From the NCBI GenBank assembly GCA_001579985.1, contig LRSR01013359.1, positions 1 to 31,291 on the forward strand: a DNA stretch of 31,291 bases, written 5' to 3'. Under the pieces are notes generated by a model, which worked only from the letters and a program-made list of their open reading frames with translations, was not told the DNA's origin and made no database searches. A program made the position numbers and the translations under genes. The stretch is from Hypsibius dujardini. Lineage: Eukaryota > Tardigrada > Eutardigrada > Parachela > Hypsibiidae. Of the stretch, positions 10,276-24,541 are shown one piece after another. The number at the start of each line of letters is the position of its first letter. The first letter of the stretch is position 1.

Positions 10276-10692
10276 AGAAGGTGGTAGTGGCGCCCCCTTA
10301 TATTCGTGCCAAAATGTACGACAGTACAGCACGAGTAGTCCGTTTCAGCAGAAGAAGCAATGAAGCAGAAGCAATGAACAGCGCAAGATATCCGCCTAAT
10401 TAAAAACGTGCCTGGTGAGACACCCCTCTGGAATGTCGGTAAAGAGGAATTATCGATTTTGCCAGCACGGCGGTTTAATAATAATTGGATATTTTAATCG
10501 CGTGGCGACTGGCAAAATCGCTGACATCATGGCACGTGGTCCTGGTTGCACGCAGCCAATCGCAATCACAGCCCGACCTACCAACTTATTTGATGGATTA
10601 CCGATTCTGGCTATAAATCCTCGAAGCGTGCTTTGTATCGGCGTAGGCAATGCTCCTACATTTGTACCGAGGCAACCCTAAGCACACATAGT

Positions 10693-10794
10693 CATATTAT
10701 AGCGCTATCCGAGTTAAGCCAATTAGATCGGTCACTGTGTAGAGGCGTGCACTAATAGAGGTAAATGGCTTCACTCGGGTGGCGTTATAATATG
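10693..10794. mobile_element. short foldback element
   Basis: The arms CATATTATAGCGCTATCCGA... and its imperfect complement ending GGCGTTATAATATG pair over about 32 nt, with a loop near 38 nt. The left arm shares CCGAGTTAAGCCA with the foldback element in COQ5 intron 1 (15408-15533), which suggests a common family. Confidence 0.6.
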
Positions 10795-10824
10795 GCCACA
10801 AGTAATATTGTGGCATGAAACGTA

Positions 10825-10994
10825 CGAAGAGAAGCATATGAATTGAAACAGGATATAGCTTTAAATAAGGAATTTCGGGCTAGTAACAGCATTTGCTGTG
10901 TGTGCGATTCAGTGAGTGAATGAGTGAGTGCCCTTACTAGCCCAAAACTGTCTGTTTCAAATCATATCCTGGTTCAATTCATACGCTTCTCTTT
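10825..10994. mobile_element. foldback element (MITE-like), 170 bp
   Basis: The left arm from 10826 (AAGAGAAGCATATGAATTGA...) and the complement of the right arm ending at 10993 match over about 60 nt, down to GGGCTAGTAA on both sides. The loop is about 45 nt. There is no coding capacity. It lies 30 bp from the previous element, with a perfect 7-bp dyad (GCCACAA/TTGTGGC) between them, so the two may be parts of one larger insertion. Confidence 0.75.
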
Positions 10995-11405
10995 CTACTG
11001 AGCTCCGCACAAGTTGCCAAAAGGGTCCGAGTTTCAGCCATTCTCTAGGAAAAATATTTGCACGCAACCAATCATTTCCCTGGTGCGTTTTTGCATTGTT
11101 TTGCCCATCTGCTGAGACTTCTCTTTTACCACATCCATTCGAGATTTGTGAACGGGTTCGTCGTAACTCTCCCAGCCCACTTTACATTCCCATCTCACCG
11201 TCCAAATTAGCCTCGTCCAGCTTTCCTCACCGCATTTTTAAATTGCCCCTTGAAAAAATCCATACAGTAAGTCGTCTTGACAGGCCGTAGGAGAAAGAAG
11301 TGCGTCAATTAACGGGCATTTTCCCGTATCGGTTTTTTAGCCATCAGTGTAATCCGGCATTCCTAACGGTTGCACTCTTATCCTTTTTCGCCGCGCAGAT
11401 TCAGG

Positions 11406-11936
11406 ATGTCGGAACGAAAGGCCGTTATTAAAAACGCAGACATGAGCGAGGAGATGCAGCAGGATGCTGTTGATATCGCGACGCAAGCCCTTGAGAAATA
11501 TAACATCGAGAAGGATATTGCGGCCTTCATCAAGAAGGAGTTCGACAAAAAGTACAATCCTACTTGGCATTGTATCGTGGGCCGAAACTTTGGCAGCTAT
11601 GTAAGTTGATTAATGCATTCGGACAGGGACCGGCTGATTTACTGCCGGTGTGCGGTCTCCCGACCAGTTGCTTAAGCCGTACTCGGTGGGCTAAGCCGGT
11701 CTGCTGGACCAATCATGAGCCTGTTTTTAATCGACGAATGAAATATCAAATCAAGTATTGCAATCAATCAATCGGTCGATCAAATTTTCAGTGAACAATC
11801 AATGAAAACAAATCACTCTTCCAAATACGGTTTTTCATTTCTATTTTTTTGCTGATTTCAGGTGACTCACGAGACCAAACACTTCATATACTTCTATCTC
11901 GGGCAAGTTGCGATCCTGTTGTTCAAATCTGGATGA
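11406..11936 (+). CDS. DYNLL: dynein light chain LC8 (DYNLL1/2 type), 2 exons, 89 aa
   Basis: Exons 11406-11600 and 11862-11936 join in phase 0 after the Tyr codon in FGSY. The protein is exactly the 89 residues usual for LC8 and nearly identical to it throughout: [55 protein letters not shown], then [20 protein letters not shown] and FKSG at the end. LC8 is a homodimeric hub that binds TQT-type linear motifs, both in cytoplasmic and ciliary dynein and in many other complexes. The serine next to the C-terminus, a known phospho-site controlling dimerisation, is present. At the position where vertebrate LC8 has a His (IAAHIKKEF) this protein has Phe. A good 3' splice site (TTTTTCGCCGCGCAG) ends only a few bases before the ATG, so a 5' UTR intron or a spliced leader is likely. 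Confidence 0.98.
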
Positions 11937-12888
11937 GCAAAGACCTTGCTCATCGCGGATACGACTCAATGGGACGAATTCTTGTTGTCGAGCTTTGGTT
12001 GTTGACTGGGGAAGGAGCAGTTGTTGTTGATCTGACTTCTTTGATATATTGTTTGACATCACCACCACACTTCTCGTATTACCGCATCTCACTAGAAAAT
12101 GTGTAGCTGTTGGCGCGGAACCTGATACAATCTCTTTAAAAGTTTCTATTGCAAAAGATTGCGCTCTACCGAACGGCGTATTCTGTCCCATCGTTCTATC
12201 GAGAAATCGGGTTGTTTTATCAATCAGGTAGAATTATGCACTGTATGCTGAATTAAAATTTGACTGATTTTTGAACTTCGTGTATTTCAAATTTGTTGTT
12301 CGAGGATTCATGCCAGGAAGAATTTCCGGGGATTCTACAATTACACTTTTGGCCAGAAAAATCGGGACGCTTGATTGGTCAAGATGCAATTTGTTACCAC
12401 AAGGCTGCTTTGACTTGAGGCGGAAATAGTTGGCCACAAGACCACATGTGCAATCTGTGTTGCGCAAATGCGCGCTGTAATCTCGTGGCCAACTATTTCC
12501 GCCTCAAATCAAAACACATTTGTGTATAGCCTACAGCCTTGTGGTAACAAATTGCCTTTTGACAAGTAGAGCGTCCCGATTTTTCTGGCCAAAGGTGTAT
12601 ACATGGGACAACGCGGCGGACCAACTATGCAACTTGCGCAGAGGACGTAGGAAACAGCAGACAGGCATTCAGACAAGACTTAATTACGCATGCAAAGGAA
12701 AGAGCCACGAGAGAAGTTAGCACCCTTTCGTCGGATTGCTTTTTGCGCCGTCGTGGAGAGGAAGTTCGCTCGCTTTACTGCTGGAGGCATTGTCGTAATA
12801 AGTAATTTACCGCACATTTGCCCTCATGAAAGTCATGTACCACGCCGCGACGACTGTACGAACGACGGGTTCTTCTCTCCGTGAGTGA
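11937..12888. other. convergent intergenic gap LC8 / COQ5
   Basis: 952 bp with both 3' UTRs. An ATTAAA about 315 nt after the LC8 stop is a possible polyadenylation signal. The main structure is the 258-bp inverted-repeat element at 12342-12599. No gene seen. Confidence 0.65.
12342..12599. mobile_element. MITE with long terminal inverted repeats, 258 bp
   Basis: The left end TACACTTTTGGCCAGAAAAA and the complement of the right end TACACCTTTGGCCAGAAAAA match over at least 60 nt, through ATCGGGACGCT and CAATTTGTTACCACAAGG. The match resumes in the middle with GAGGCGGAAATAGTTGGCCA against its complement. The outer TA on both sides fits TA target-site use (Tc1/mariner-type). No transposase is encoded. 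Confidence 0.88.
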
Positions 12889-15812
<2,924 letters not shown>

Positions 15813-16238
15813 TTTTTGGGATAACAATTAACAATGATTACAGTAGTTATTAGGCAAAGAAAAAACAAACACAATGCTGATACACTTGAACTTCATATAG
15901 GCAATAGGCTAAATAACGGTGCAAAATGGGAAGCGTTTATTGCATGTGTAGGACTAGAACCTACATGATGAATCAAACAATCAGTGAACAGGGGAATCGT
16001 CGATCGCATGTTTCAATAATTATCCAGAAATTCAATAGTCTAATCAATCTAATCAATCTAATCAATCGACAGCAGAGCATTTTAAATTTTGATGCAAGAC
16101 TGTTCTCCTCTTTTAAACGTGTTCCTTTCCATTTTGCAGCACGCGGTGTGTATTCATTTGTTTTTCGTTAAAATATACTCCTTATCGTCGCCCAATATTT
16201 TTAAATTCCAACATTTTGTGTATTTAACCGGCACACAA
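15813..16238. promoter_or_regulatory. divergent intergenic region COQ5 / CCDC22, candidate bidirectional promoter
   Basis: 426 bp separate the two start codons on opposite strands. It contains a TAATCAATC repeat patch (about 16040-16070). A strong 3' splice site (TTTCCATTTTGCAG, ending 16139) lies 100 nt upstream of the CCDC22 ATG, so part of this region may be a CCDC22 5' UTR intron. No TATA box was identified. Confidence 0.5.
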
Positions 16239-19200
16239 ATGGCCGAAGTTGATGGTATTGTGATTCAAGCTTTACGGCTCCTTGGCTGGTATGCTTCTTT
16301 TCTATTCACCCCGATGGATTGACAATCAATCTATGGGGCCGTTGGATTGACATTTTTGCATTAGCAACACCCTACATGTGTTGCTCTCTTGCTTGCCTGA
16401 CAATCGTTTTTACTCATGACTGATTCATTTTGGCAGTGATCTTGCGGAGGATGTCGTGTCTATCAGACAATTCTCTGTTGACAACTTGGTGGAGGCAGTC
16501 TCCACGTGTGTTCGCTCCATCCATCCCGAGACTCCTGTACCGACTCGCCTCTCTGCCTCGATGGCCACTAAATACCGTCAGGCATCTGCGATCGTTGACG
16601 CATGTAAAGTACGTCTCGGAAGTTAGATCATCCGGCCGGTAAACCCAGGCACGTTGTTATTGATTGAATCAATCAGCCGATCGAAAGATCAGTAAAGCGA
16701 TTGATCGATCGATTGATCGATAGAATTAGCCACTCAAACACGCAATCAACGACCCACCCACGGATTGTACATTTGTTAGTACTGAAACTCTTTCCAATCA
16801 ATCAATCCACTGAGTCCAAATCAAGTGATGCCATTGAATCAGTCATTAGTGATTCAAATCGAAAAATTGAAATGAGAGACCTTGCAATAGTTCCATGACT
16901 GCCACTCATGGGTAATTTTGAGTGGTAGATTAAATGTAGGAAGCGAAGCGGGAGAGTAGGAAGCGAAGCGGGAGAGTAGGAAGGTGATGGTGGGATTTGC
17001 TCTTTTTAGGCGATTGGTTACACAGGGGACCTGGGATACGAGGCTTTCCTTTACGGGGGAGAAAGCGACATGCGGAAGTTGTTGGTCTTTCTGGTGGACA
17101 AAATTCCGAAAGAGGAACAAACAACCGCAGGAGTTGTTCGTAAGTGTGTTTTATGTGGGTCCTCGGACTCATCGTACGCATAGGAAGACTCGGTTAGATT
17201 AGAACCAATCAAAAAGATTCTCATGTCAATCGAAAGCAATCCGCAGGCAATCAGATTAATATGACAGACGAGGTCTGTCAAACATTTTTGAAGGAGCAGT
17301 TGTGCGGAGTTGAGCGGGGAAGAGTGGCCTGTCTTTTCAGGCTTGATGATAGAAGTCTCTTCCAATCTTTCCTAATTTAGTAAATGTACATTTACGTTAT
17401 TCTTAATGTTTCCCTTGCAGCCTACGGAAATGTTTTTGCCCGAGAAATCCAGAGCGCCATTGAATCCGAGCGGGAGCGGCCATGGCTTCCGATCACTTTC
17501 TGGCAGTGGAGGGCGTCGAGACCTCACACTGTAATAACAGCATGAAATCTTCCGGAAATCAATAACAGCATGAAATCTTCCATATTTGTATTATTTTAAT
17601 TATAAAAACGTTTTGTCTGTGAGCATTATTTTCACCGTGTTCATGGTTCTTAGATCACGGCTATTCCGTCAGCGTTCCGTTCGCAACGTTTGTCCGTTCC
17701 CTTGACCAAGGATGAAGCCTCCTCCGCCAAGATCTTTCCGCAGCAAACTTCAACAGCGATAGGATTGGCTGCCTCTATTGTGGAATTCAACAGCTCCAAA
17801 CTGGTCTGCTCGCGGCATAATGCTGCGTCTTCTGAGAAGGACTTGGGAAGTCGACAAAGCCAGGTCGGTCTATCGCCTTCTCAAAATTTGTTTTCCGTTT
17901 TGTACTGAGACAGAAATCGGAGCGAGACATCATATTGGTTTCTCTTGTGCTTTAGATGGATAACTTCAAGAGAAATGTAGCAGCTGCTTTGAAAGACCAA
18001 GTGCCAGCTGACGAGAGACGCCGTCAGAAGCCGTCTATTCCTGAGAAGCCTTCGACCCGGACTAAACCAGCTCTACCACCGCGACGTAATGTGAGTCGTG
18101 AATTCAAGTGCATGAGATTTGAATTCGTTTGCCCGAAAGCCTAGCTAGCTGACACTCCGTTTTTCGCTGCAGAAAGATCAAGCCTCGACAGACCCGGCAT
18201 CGGTAACCGCCGATGTTCCATCCACTCCTGACCTTGAAGTCAAAGTACTGCATCTGTTTCATTTTGGCCCTTTTCGATAATTAAAATTCTATTATTTTTC
18301 AGCTTTCGGAAGATGAGCAAGTAACCTTACTTCAAGTGGAAATATTGGCAGCCACCGAAGAGTTGAAAACGGTGTCGGACGAGCTTAAAACATTTGATGT
18401 CGCCGTCAACAAGGTGAGCAACGTTAGTGTAGAATTTTAAATTGTGAGAATTAGATCATTTTATGGTGTTACTTAGGCGGAAGCTGCCATCAGGGACGGA
18501 AAGGAATTCCTGAACTCGTTTGAGAATTCTGTGAAGACCAGGAAGCAGGTGTCGCTGGCTTCGGTGAACGGCCAATTGAGTACAGAAAATCTTCAAGTGC
18601 GATGAACAACTTCTGCAACAACTTCTTGCGTCTTTTTTGTTTGTTATTTTCACTCACCGGCCGTTCGTTTTGTACGTATAGAAAGATATTGAAGCGCTAA
18701 AGTCATCGCAAGAGGATCTACATAGTCAGTGGATGGCGAAGAAGGAGGCATTACTGGCAGAACTTGGTACTCTACGACAGCAGTCCCGCTCTCAGGAAGT
18801 AAGGATCCGGCACTCTAATTTGTCGCTTCACTTTTCTATTTCTATATTATCTTTAGAATTCGACGGAACGCTTGAAAGACGACATCCGTGAGACCAAGCA
18901 AAGCACGTCCCAGCTGCACGCAGAGTTGACTGACCGTGACGACTACCTGGGTCTCTTGCGGAAAGAGCACCAGAAAATCGCGAAAGACACAACACGATCC
19001 AGCTACACCAAACGCATTCTCGAGATCCTGGCCAACATCAAAAAGCAACGCTTGGACATTGATAAGATCATCAAGGACACGCGAGTCATCCAGAAGGAGA
19101 TCAACCAGCTGGCGGGGCGACTGGATCGAGCCTTCACCGAGACGGACGAGCTGATGTTTCGCGACGCCAAGGGGGATGAATTTGTGCGGAAGGCCTACAA

Positions 19201-19336
19201 GAATGTGGCGACCTTTCATGAATCCTGTGCCAGCTTGATTCAAGCCGTGGAAGCCACGGGTCTGATCATGAGGGAGATGAAGGATTTGGAGGACGAGGTA
19301 TTTATTTTTTCTGTTGTATAAAATCGAGATCGGACG

Positions 19337-19374
<38 letters not shown>

Positions 19375-19376
19375 AA

Positions 19377-19426
<50 letters not shown>

Positions 19427-19674
19427 CCAAGACAGGCAGGCCAAGACAAGTTCGGTTGATTTGAGCAGGGAATTCGAGATGTCAGCTACTCATCTCCTCG
19501 ACATTTCATACACCTATGACATATGGGGTTTTGGCTTTATTGCTCTAATTTTTTGTTTTCCAGGTTGACAACGAAACGAAGAAGAGCAAAGAACAGAATT
19601 TGGAACGGGTAAAGGATGATCTTAAGGAGATCAAGGCGGAGAATTCAACACTGGCCAAACGCTTGGAGCTGTAA
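16239..19674 (+). CDS. CCDC22: CCDC22, CCC/Commander complex subunit, 12 exons, 592 aa
   Basis: Exons 16239-16288, 16437-16608, 17010-17139, 17421-17530, 17654-17863, 17956-18090, 18173-18244, 18303-18413, 18477-18596, 18682-18798, 18857-19297 and 19564-19674 all join in phase. CCDC22 pairs with CCDC93 and COMMD proteins in the CCC part of the Commander complex, which recycles endosomal cargo; human CCDC22 also affects NF-kB signalling. Seen: an N-terminal NN-CH domain (MAEVDGIVIQALRLLG, GYTGDLGYEAFLYG, LLVFLVDKIP), the conserved RPWLPI segment, a poorly conserved basic/Pro linker (about 155-275), then coiled coils to the end. The best-conserved block is in exon 11 (residues 410-556), with YTKRILEILANIKKQ, KEINQLAGRLDRAF, TDELMFRDAKGDEFVRKAYK and TGLIMREMKDLEDE. 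Human CCDC22 is 627 aa. The stop CTGTAA also resembles a splice donor, but the human protein ends at the same place. Confidence 0.96.
16937..16983. repeat. 20-bp tandem repeat in CCDC22 intron 2
   Basis: TAGGAAGCGAAGCGGGAGAG occurs twice in full, followed by a partial third copy, just before the exon 3 acceptor. Confidence 0.9.
17532..17582. repeat. 21-bp direct repeat at the start of CCDC22 intron 4
   Basis: AATAACAGCATGAAATCTTC occurs twice in succession. The first copy begins within the splice donor region. Confidence 0.85.
19335..19450. repeat. CAGA/CAGG microsatellite in the last CCDC22 intron
   Basis: A CAGA run passes into more than ten perfect CAGG units within the 19298-19563 intron. 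It explains the long cysteine/leucine-rich open frames on the minus strand here. Confidence 0.92.
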
Positions 19675-21394
19675 GCACACGTGACTTAAAAATTATATTG
19701 ACCGATGTGATTCCACGAAACAGTTGTGATTTTTTACTACTAATTTTTTGTTGACAATTAAGCGCCGTACTGGTTTGGGGCCATTACTAGGTAGTGCTCA
19801 ATTTTTCTAATCTTATTTTGTCTTGCAAATTTATGTGGAACACATTTCTGATTTACAATTCAAAAACGTCTGGAGACGGAGACGGAGACGGAGCCTGCTT
19901 CAGACAGCCAATGAACTTGCCTAGGTGACTGGAATGTTGAGGTCAGGCTTCCGTAGAGACAGGCCAGCCCGTCAAGCTTGCTAGTCACCGCCGCCGTAGA
20001 TGGTCCGAATGCTTTACAGTTAGAGAAAGACGACGAAAGCAGTTACGGGTGGTAAATGGAGGGACCGTGTGCCCTTAGGCAAAGAGCGGCAGTTAATTTT
20101 TATGGATTTGGCCCAATCGACCGGTAGCCAGGCACTGCTTGCCAAAGATTTTACGATCCCCATTTGCGACTTGGTTTTTTTTTCGCTTCTCAAACTTTGC
20201 CACTTTCCTATCGCGGCAGATCTCGAAAGGCGCTGAACACTGCTAAAACTTCCCAAGAACCACCGCACGCTGCGCGCACAGTACGGTACTTAGTATACGT
20301 GTTGTTACGCATGCATGCGAGAGTACACGTGGATGATGTCTTTGATTGGGTCGTGACGCGGGCCGGCCGTTCAGCAACGAGCAACGCAGCAGCGGCCGTG
20401 GACCGTGACTGGCTCGCTAATCAAGCATCAGCCAAACGAGTTGGAAACCTGCCGAAGAGCAAACAACACCGACGGTCGCGGACCAGACACAACTTCTGTG
20501 ACACATCTATCTAACACACAACGACGTAGTCGCGGTACGTGGTTTATCGTACGTGGGTACTCGAACGGTGGGCGGGCGGTGAAATTTGCAACAGAGGCGC
20601 ACTTTTTCCTGCTGAGGTTGGACCGAAGGCAGTTGCCAACCCGAGCGCACTGTATAATACCCTCTTACAGCCAAATTCCAACATTTTGAACCCCTGCCAC
20701 AATTGCGAGAGCGTGTATGCATACACAACACAACACATTTCGGTGTGCACACAATCATCCTAGTACTTGTGTGTGCCATGGCACAGACAGTGGTGGTGAG
20801 TACTTCGAAGTTCGTACCTGTTCACTTCTTCGTTCTACGTCTCACACTGCGCATAATTCGCGCTGTTTCTAAACAAAGTCTCCGCTGCAGCCGCCGTCGC
20901 TGTTTATCTCACCCTCTCTCTCTCGTGTTCTCGGCGAAGAAGTGGGGGCCGACCGTAAAAGTTGGCGCATATTCCGCGGTGTATATGCAAGCGCAATGCA
21001 TGCGCTCTCGCTGGCGTTTGAGTGCTAAACACACCGCACTGTATGCCCGTTTTTCTGTCTTGTCAGACTTTCCACTTTCGATCTATATTCCACCGTCACC
21101 CCCGTTTGTCTCTTCAAAAAGAGAGGGGGGGGGGCTTGGTTCGTTGGAACGGGTCGTTATACATCGGTGGCCTCGATCTTGAATCGCTTCTACAAACATA
21201 TCAGCCGCTGTTTTATGGGATACTAGCTAGTACCTTCTGGATTTACCTATCCCCCGTGGTATAGACCTTGAAGTGGGACAACGGACGAGGCACAGAGGAC
21301 GATTCCACACTGAGTTTGCAATTTTGACTGTTGTGTGTGTGGACGAATCTCTGCAGCCGGAACAGTATTTTGGACATTGGTCAACTGGAATATT

Positions 21395-21489
21395 GCAACG
21401 GTCGGTTCACGACGCAACGGTCGGCTCGCGACGCAACGGTCGGTTCGCGACGCAACGGTCGGTTCGCGACGCAGCGGTCGGTTCGCGAC
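21395..21489. repeat. 19-bp tandem repeat, 5 copies
   Basis: Unit GCAACGGTCGGTTCGCGAC, five consecutive copies with single-base changes in some. Each good copy carries the palindrome TCGCGA, which also occurs in the MITE ends 2-4 kb downstream. Confidence 0.95.
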
Positions 21490-22139
21490 CTTTGGGACAG
21501 ACAGACAGGGGACTATGCTGATTGGAATCTACTGTAAGTACCTCGCAACCTTGAAACACGCGGGTCGAACACTAAAGAACCGAGAGAATAGCCCGGTGAG
21601 AGTTGATCGAACTATCAATTATGCACGATTCAAAGACAGATGCTGCACATGTTTCGATTATGCCTGCTGATGCATGCTGCGCCCGCTGTCGATTGATTGA
21701 TGTGTTGGAATGGTTTCTCCGAGAACAGTCTCTTTTACCCTCTCGCTTGGCAATAATATCTCGTCGATTGATCGTTTTTCCTCGAACGGTTTGTTAAGAA
21801 ACTCCCAGCGATCCTCTCGTCAAAAATTCTATGTTCGAGGTCCGTAAATGTTCTTAGAAACAACAGGAGTTATTTTTACTACATTAATCGACAGATTTAT
21901 GAGAATGTTTCTAGCGGCGTGGACTGTCCGGCTAAATGAAGGATCTTTTTGAGAAACCGTGTCACTTGCGAACAACGTTTTGCCATCTCCTCTGCCTGTC
22001 TCAGTTTTAACTCGGTTTCAGAAAAAATACTTTTTGTTGTTAAAAAAAACTCAAGTGCTGCATTTTGTAACGGAATATCGTCAAATAAAATGTTCCTTCG
22101 TGAGAAAACAGTGAGAGTGTTTATTAAAATACAATAATT

Positions 22140-22840
22140 AGGCATGCAGCTTTTGCTGTAGTGTTGTTTAAATATATTTAAATTGTTATTTAATATACTC
22201 AAAAAGGGTGTTTTTTTCTTTAAATATAATATATTTTTATAATATATATATTTTTAATTTTATTTAATATCAGAAGTGTTTTTTATTTTATTTATAATTT
22301 TATTTAAAATACAAGTTTGCGTTTTATTTTATTTATATTTAAATTTTTTCCATCGTAAAACTGGCTATTTAAATAACATTTTTTTATTTAAATAACCCGT
22401 ACGTATTCTGGCCAAAAAAAGATTAACGGCTCTGATAGGATGCCAAATCTATCTGAAAGTGATTGTAGACAAAGACCTATGCAGAAGACTATTCGACATC
22501 TTAAGAAAAGGGCACATTTCACGGTCCACGATCCTCCTTTTGATTTGAGTTGAAATCTCCCTTCGAAAAGTCTTTGAAATTTCCAAATTAACGCATGTTA
22601 TTTAAATAAAACTTTTAATTTTATTTAAATACATTTTTAATTTTATTTAAATAATATTTTTAATTTTATTTAAATAATATTTTTAATTTTATTTAAATAA
22701 TATTTTTAATTTTATTTAAATACTATTTTTATTTAAATTCGGCTGTTTTAATTAAATATATTTAAACGTTATGTTATTTAATGTATTGGCAAGATTTAAA
22801 TTTATTATATTTTATTTAAATTCAAAAGTGTTATTTACAC
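22140..22840. repeat. AT-rich low-complexity block with ATTTAAAT units
   Basis: Dominated by TTTTAATTTTATTTAAATAA units, tandem at about 22613-22735. A more complex island of roughly 200 bp (22395-22595) sits inside it, unassigned. Confidence 0.85.
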
Positions 22841-23462
22841 AACACTACTTTGCTGAATGCTTTTCTCGAAGAAGGAGGCCATATTTTTTATTGCATGGCT
22901 CTTTGATTACGGTGCGCATATGAGGCAAGAGGGGCGAACTTGGCACATGACACATATGCCCCCGATCCGACAGGAACGCCAGCTGTATGTATGCAACAGG
23001 TTTTTGGTGTTTATCTTGAGTCGCGCCATAAACAAAATATTCCATTGCCAATTTATAGCGACGCGATTCTAAGGCGCAACGCAAACTGCGTTTTCCGTAT
23101 AAATGGCCCCCGGTGTGCGTACAAAACCCCCTATCCACTGAAATGCGCCTTCAATCAAGCAATTCATCGACGGCCCACATCCTTAGTGATCTTCACAAAT
23201 CTTCAATCAAGAGATCAATCAAGCGAGAAAGCAGCCTCTTAAGTTAACCACCGGCGGAGAGTAGCCTCTCCGATTTCCTCCACTCTGGCAAATTCTCGCT
23301 GAGACAATCCACGAAGCAAAAACCAGCGCCCCAAAATTGTATCTCTTCGGTTGTCGGCCAAAAAATTCTGACATTTTAAACGGAAACGATAGATTTTTAA
23401 CGGTAAATAATTAGAATAAAATGTTTAGGGCAATTCAGACGGAGTGGTGGGCAAACAGCCCC

Positions 23463-23559
23463 GGGGGCGTGGCTACAGTCCAGATGGCGTGGCTACAGCC
23501 CAGGGGGCGTGGCTGCAGCCCAGGGGGGCGTGGCTGCAGCCCAGGGGGCGTGGCTACAG
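23463..23559. repeat. about 20-bp G-rich tandem repeat, 5 copies
   Basis: Unit GGGGGCGTGGCTACAGCCCA with TAC/TGC variation. It directly precedes the first MITE copy. Confidence 0.9.
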
Positions 23560-23578
23560 ATGAATCGCGTCGCTACAG

Positions 23579-23737
23579 TACCGTACCGTCGCGATCTCAA
23601 GGGACAGCTAAGCGCCGCCTCAGTGCAGCACATTCAAAAACACGCACACACACACCGGTCTAAATATACGGCGCAAGGCGGGCGGAATGCACGCCCTAGG
23701 GCACTTTACTATCCCTTGAGATCGCGACGGTACGGTA
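23579..23737. mobile_element. MITE family A, copy 1 (159 bp)
   Basis: Terminal inverted repeats are TACCGTACCGTCGCGATCTC followed by AAGGGA, perfect to the outermost base. The interior has CTAAGCGCCGCCTCA, a CACACACA run, ACCGGTCTAAATATACGGCG and GCACGCCCTAGGGCAC. No coding capacity. Copy 2 is the same element in the opposite orientation. Confidence 0.93.
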
Positions 23738-24239
23738 ATATCCTGCATGGTTGGAGGTGCCCCCTTCCATTGTCTGCGAGCCGACTTGTATGTTTCGGCT
23801 CGTATGAGCAAAGAATGAGGTAATTACGGCATGCACTGTAATTTCATCCGTGGTCGTCCTTCTTCTTATCAAAGAACTTTTCAATTTTGACCGCGCGGCC
23901 AACGTACAGTAGTGTAGAATGTTTATGCATGTAAGGAGACAGTAACCAGACACTATGACGTGAGCACGACTGTAAGAGCAATAACTCAGTAATCAGTTCC
24001 ACTATGTATTAGAGTGCATAATTTAATCTCCTCCGACGACTTGCGAATGAAAAATGCGAATTGTGAGAGAAAAAGAACGTCTGTAACAATGGGCCAATTT
24101 GTATGTTGGCAAGCGAACTCGCATCACACACGAAAGCGCGGCAATTACGGCCCAATGTCCCAATAAGTGTGCGCCATTTACGCACACACGTAATCTGGCA
24201 GGATTCCTTTTCCATTCCATCTTTACACATTTCGTTGAT

Positions 24240-24541
24240 TACCGTATGCTCGCGATCTCAAGGGACAGCTAAGGCCCGCCTCCCTCGGTATGGCCCTGCA
24301 CTCGATTTTACGTTCAACCTGATTCACTGTTCTCTGATTGGCTGATTCACTCTTCTCTGATTGGCTGATTTCGTACAGGTTACTCCTTCTACTCGATTGA
24401 TTGATTGTACAGTCGTGCTTTTCCGTACATGTGTCCCTACAGTGCTAATTTGGTGAACGGCACTGAAAAGGCACGGTCTGGGTTGGTTAAAATTTACGGG
24501 TAGGGCAGAAAAGTGTCCCTTGAGATCGCGAGCATACGGTA
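24240..24541. mobile_element. MITE family A, copy 3-type variant (302 bp)
   Basis: Terminal repeats are TACCGTATGCTCGCGATCTC followed by AAGGGACA, and the complement at the right end is TACCGTATGCTCGCGATCTC as well. The interior differs from the other two copies apart from the first bases (GCTAAG, then a CCGCCTC segment). It contains two TCTCTGATTGGCTGATT repeats. Confidence 0.9.

Larger units (their letters stand above)
9609..11405. other. intergenic region profilin / LC8
   Basis: About 1.8 kb without a supportable gene. It holds the profilin 3' UTR, a 61-bp tandem repeat, a small dyad near 10455-10520 and two adjacent foldback elements. Open frames of up to 120 codons (10415-10681, 10928-11290) have no recognisable domain, and the latter overlaps the foldback element. 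A pyrimidine-rich stretch ending in CGCGCAG lies just before the LC8 start. Confidence 0.65.

Noticed and set aside
10415-10681. 88-codon plus-strand frame between profilin and LC8
   Set aside because: No recognisable domain, a similar-length frame lies on the opposite strand, and it contains a small inverted repeat.
21515-21533. Tiny ATG exon followed by GTAAGTAC as first exon of the PHD gene
   Set aside because: Joining it to the acceptor near 28261 creates a stop codon, and no other partner exon was found.
21897-22202. Minus-strand 101-codon frame with a plausible helical segment near its end (ELKLRQAEEMAKR)
   Set aside because: The composition looks partly coding-like, but I recognise no family, found no partner exons, and its upstream part enters AT-rich low complexity. 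It remains the best open frame in the desert.
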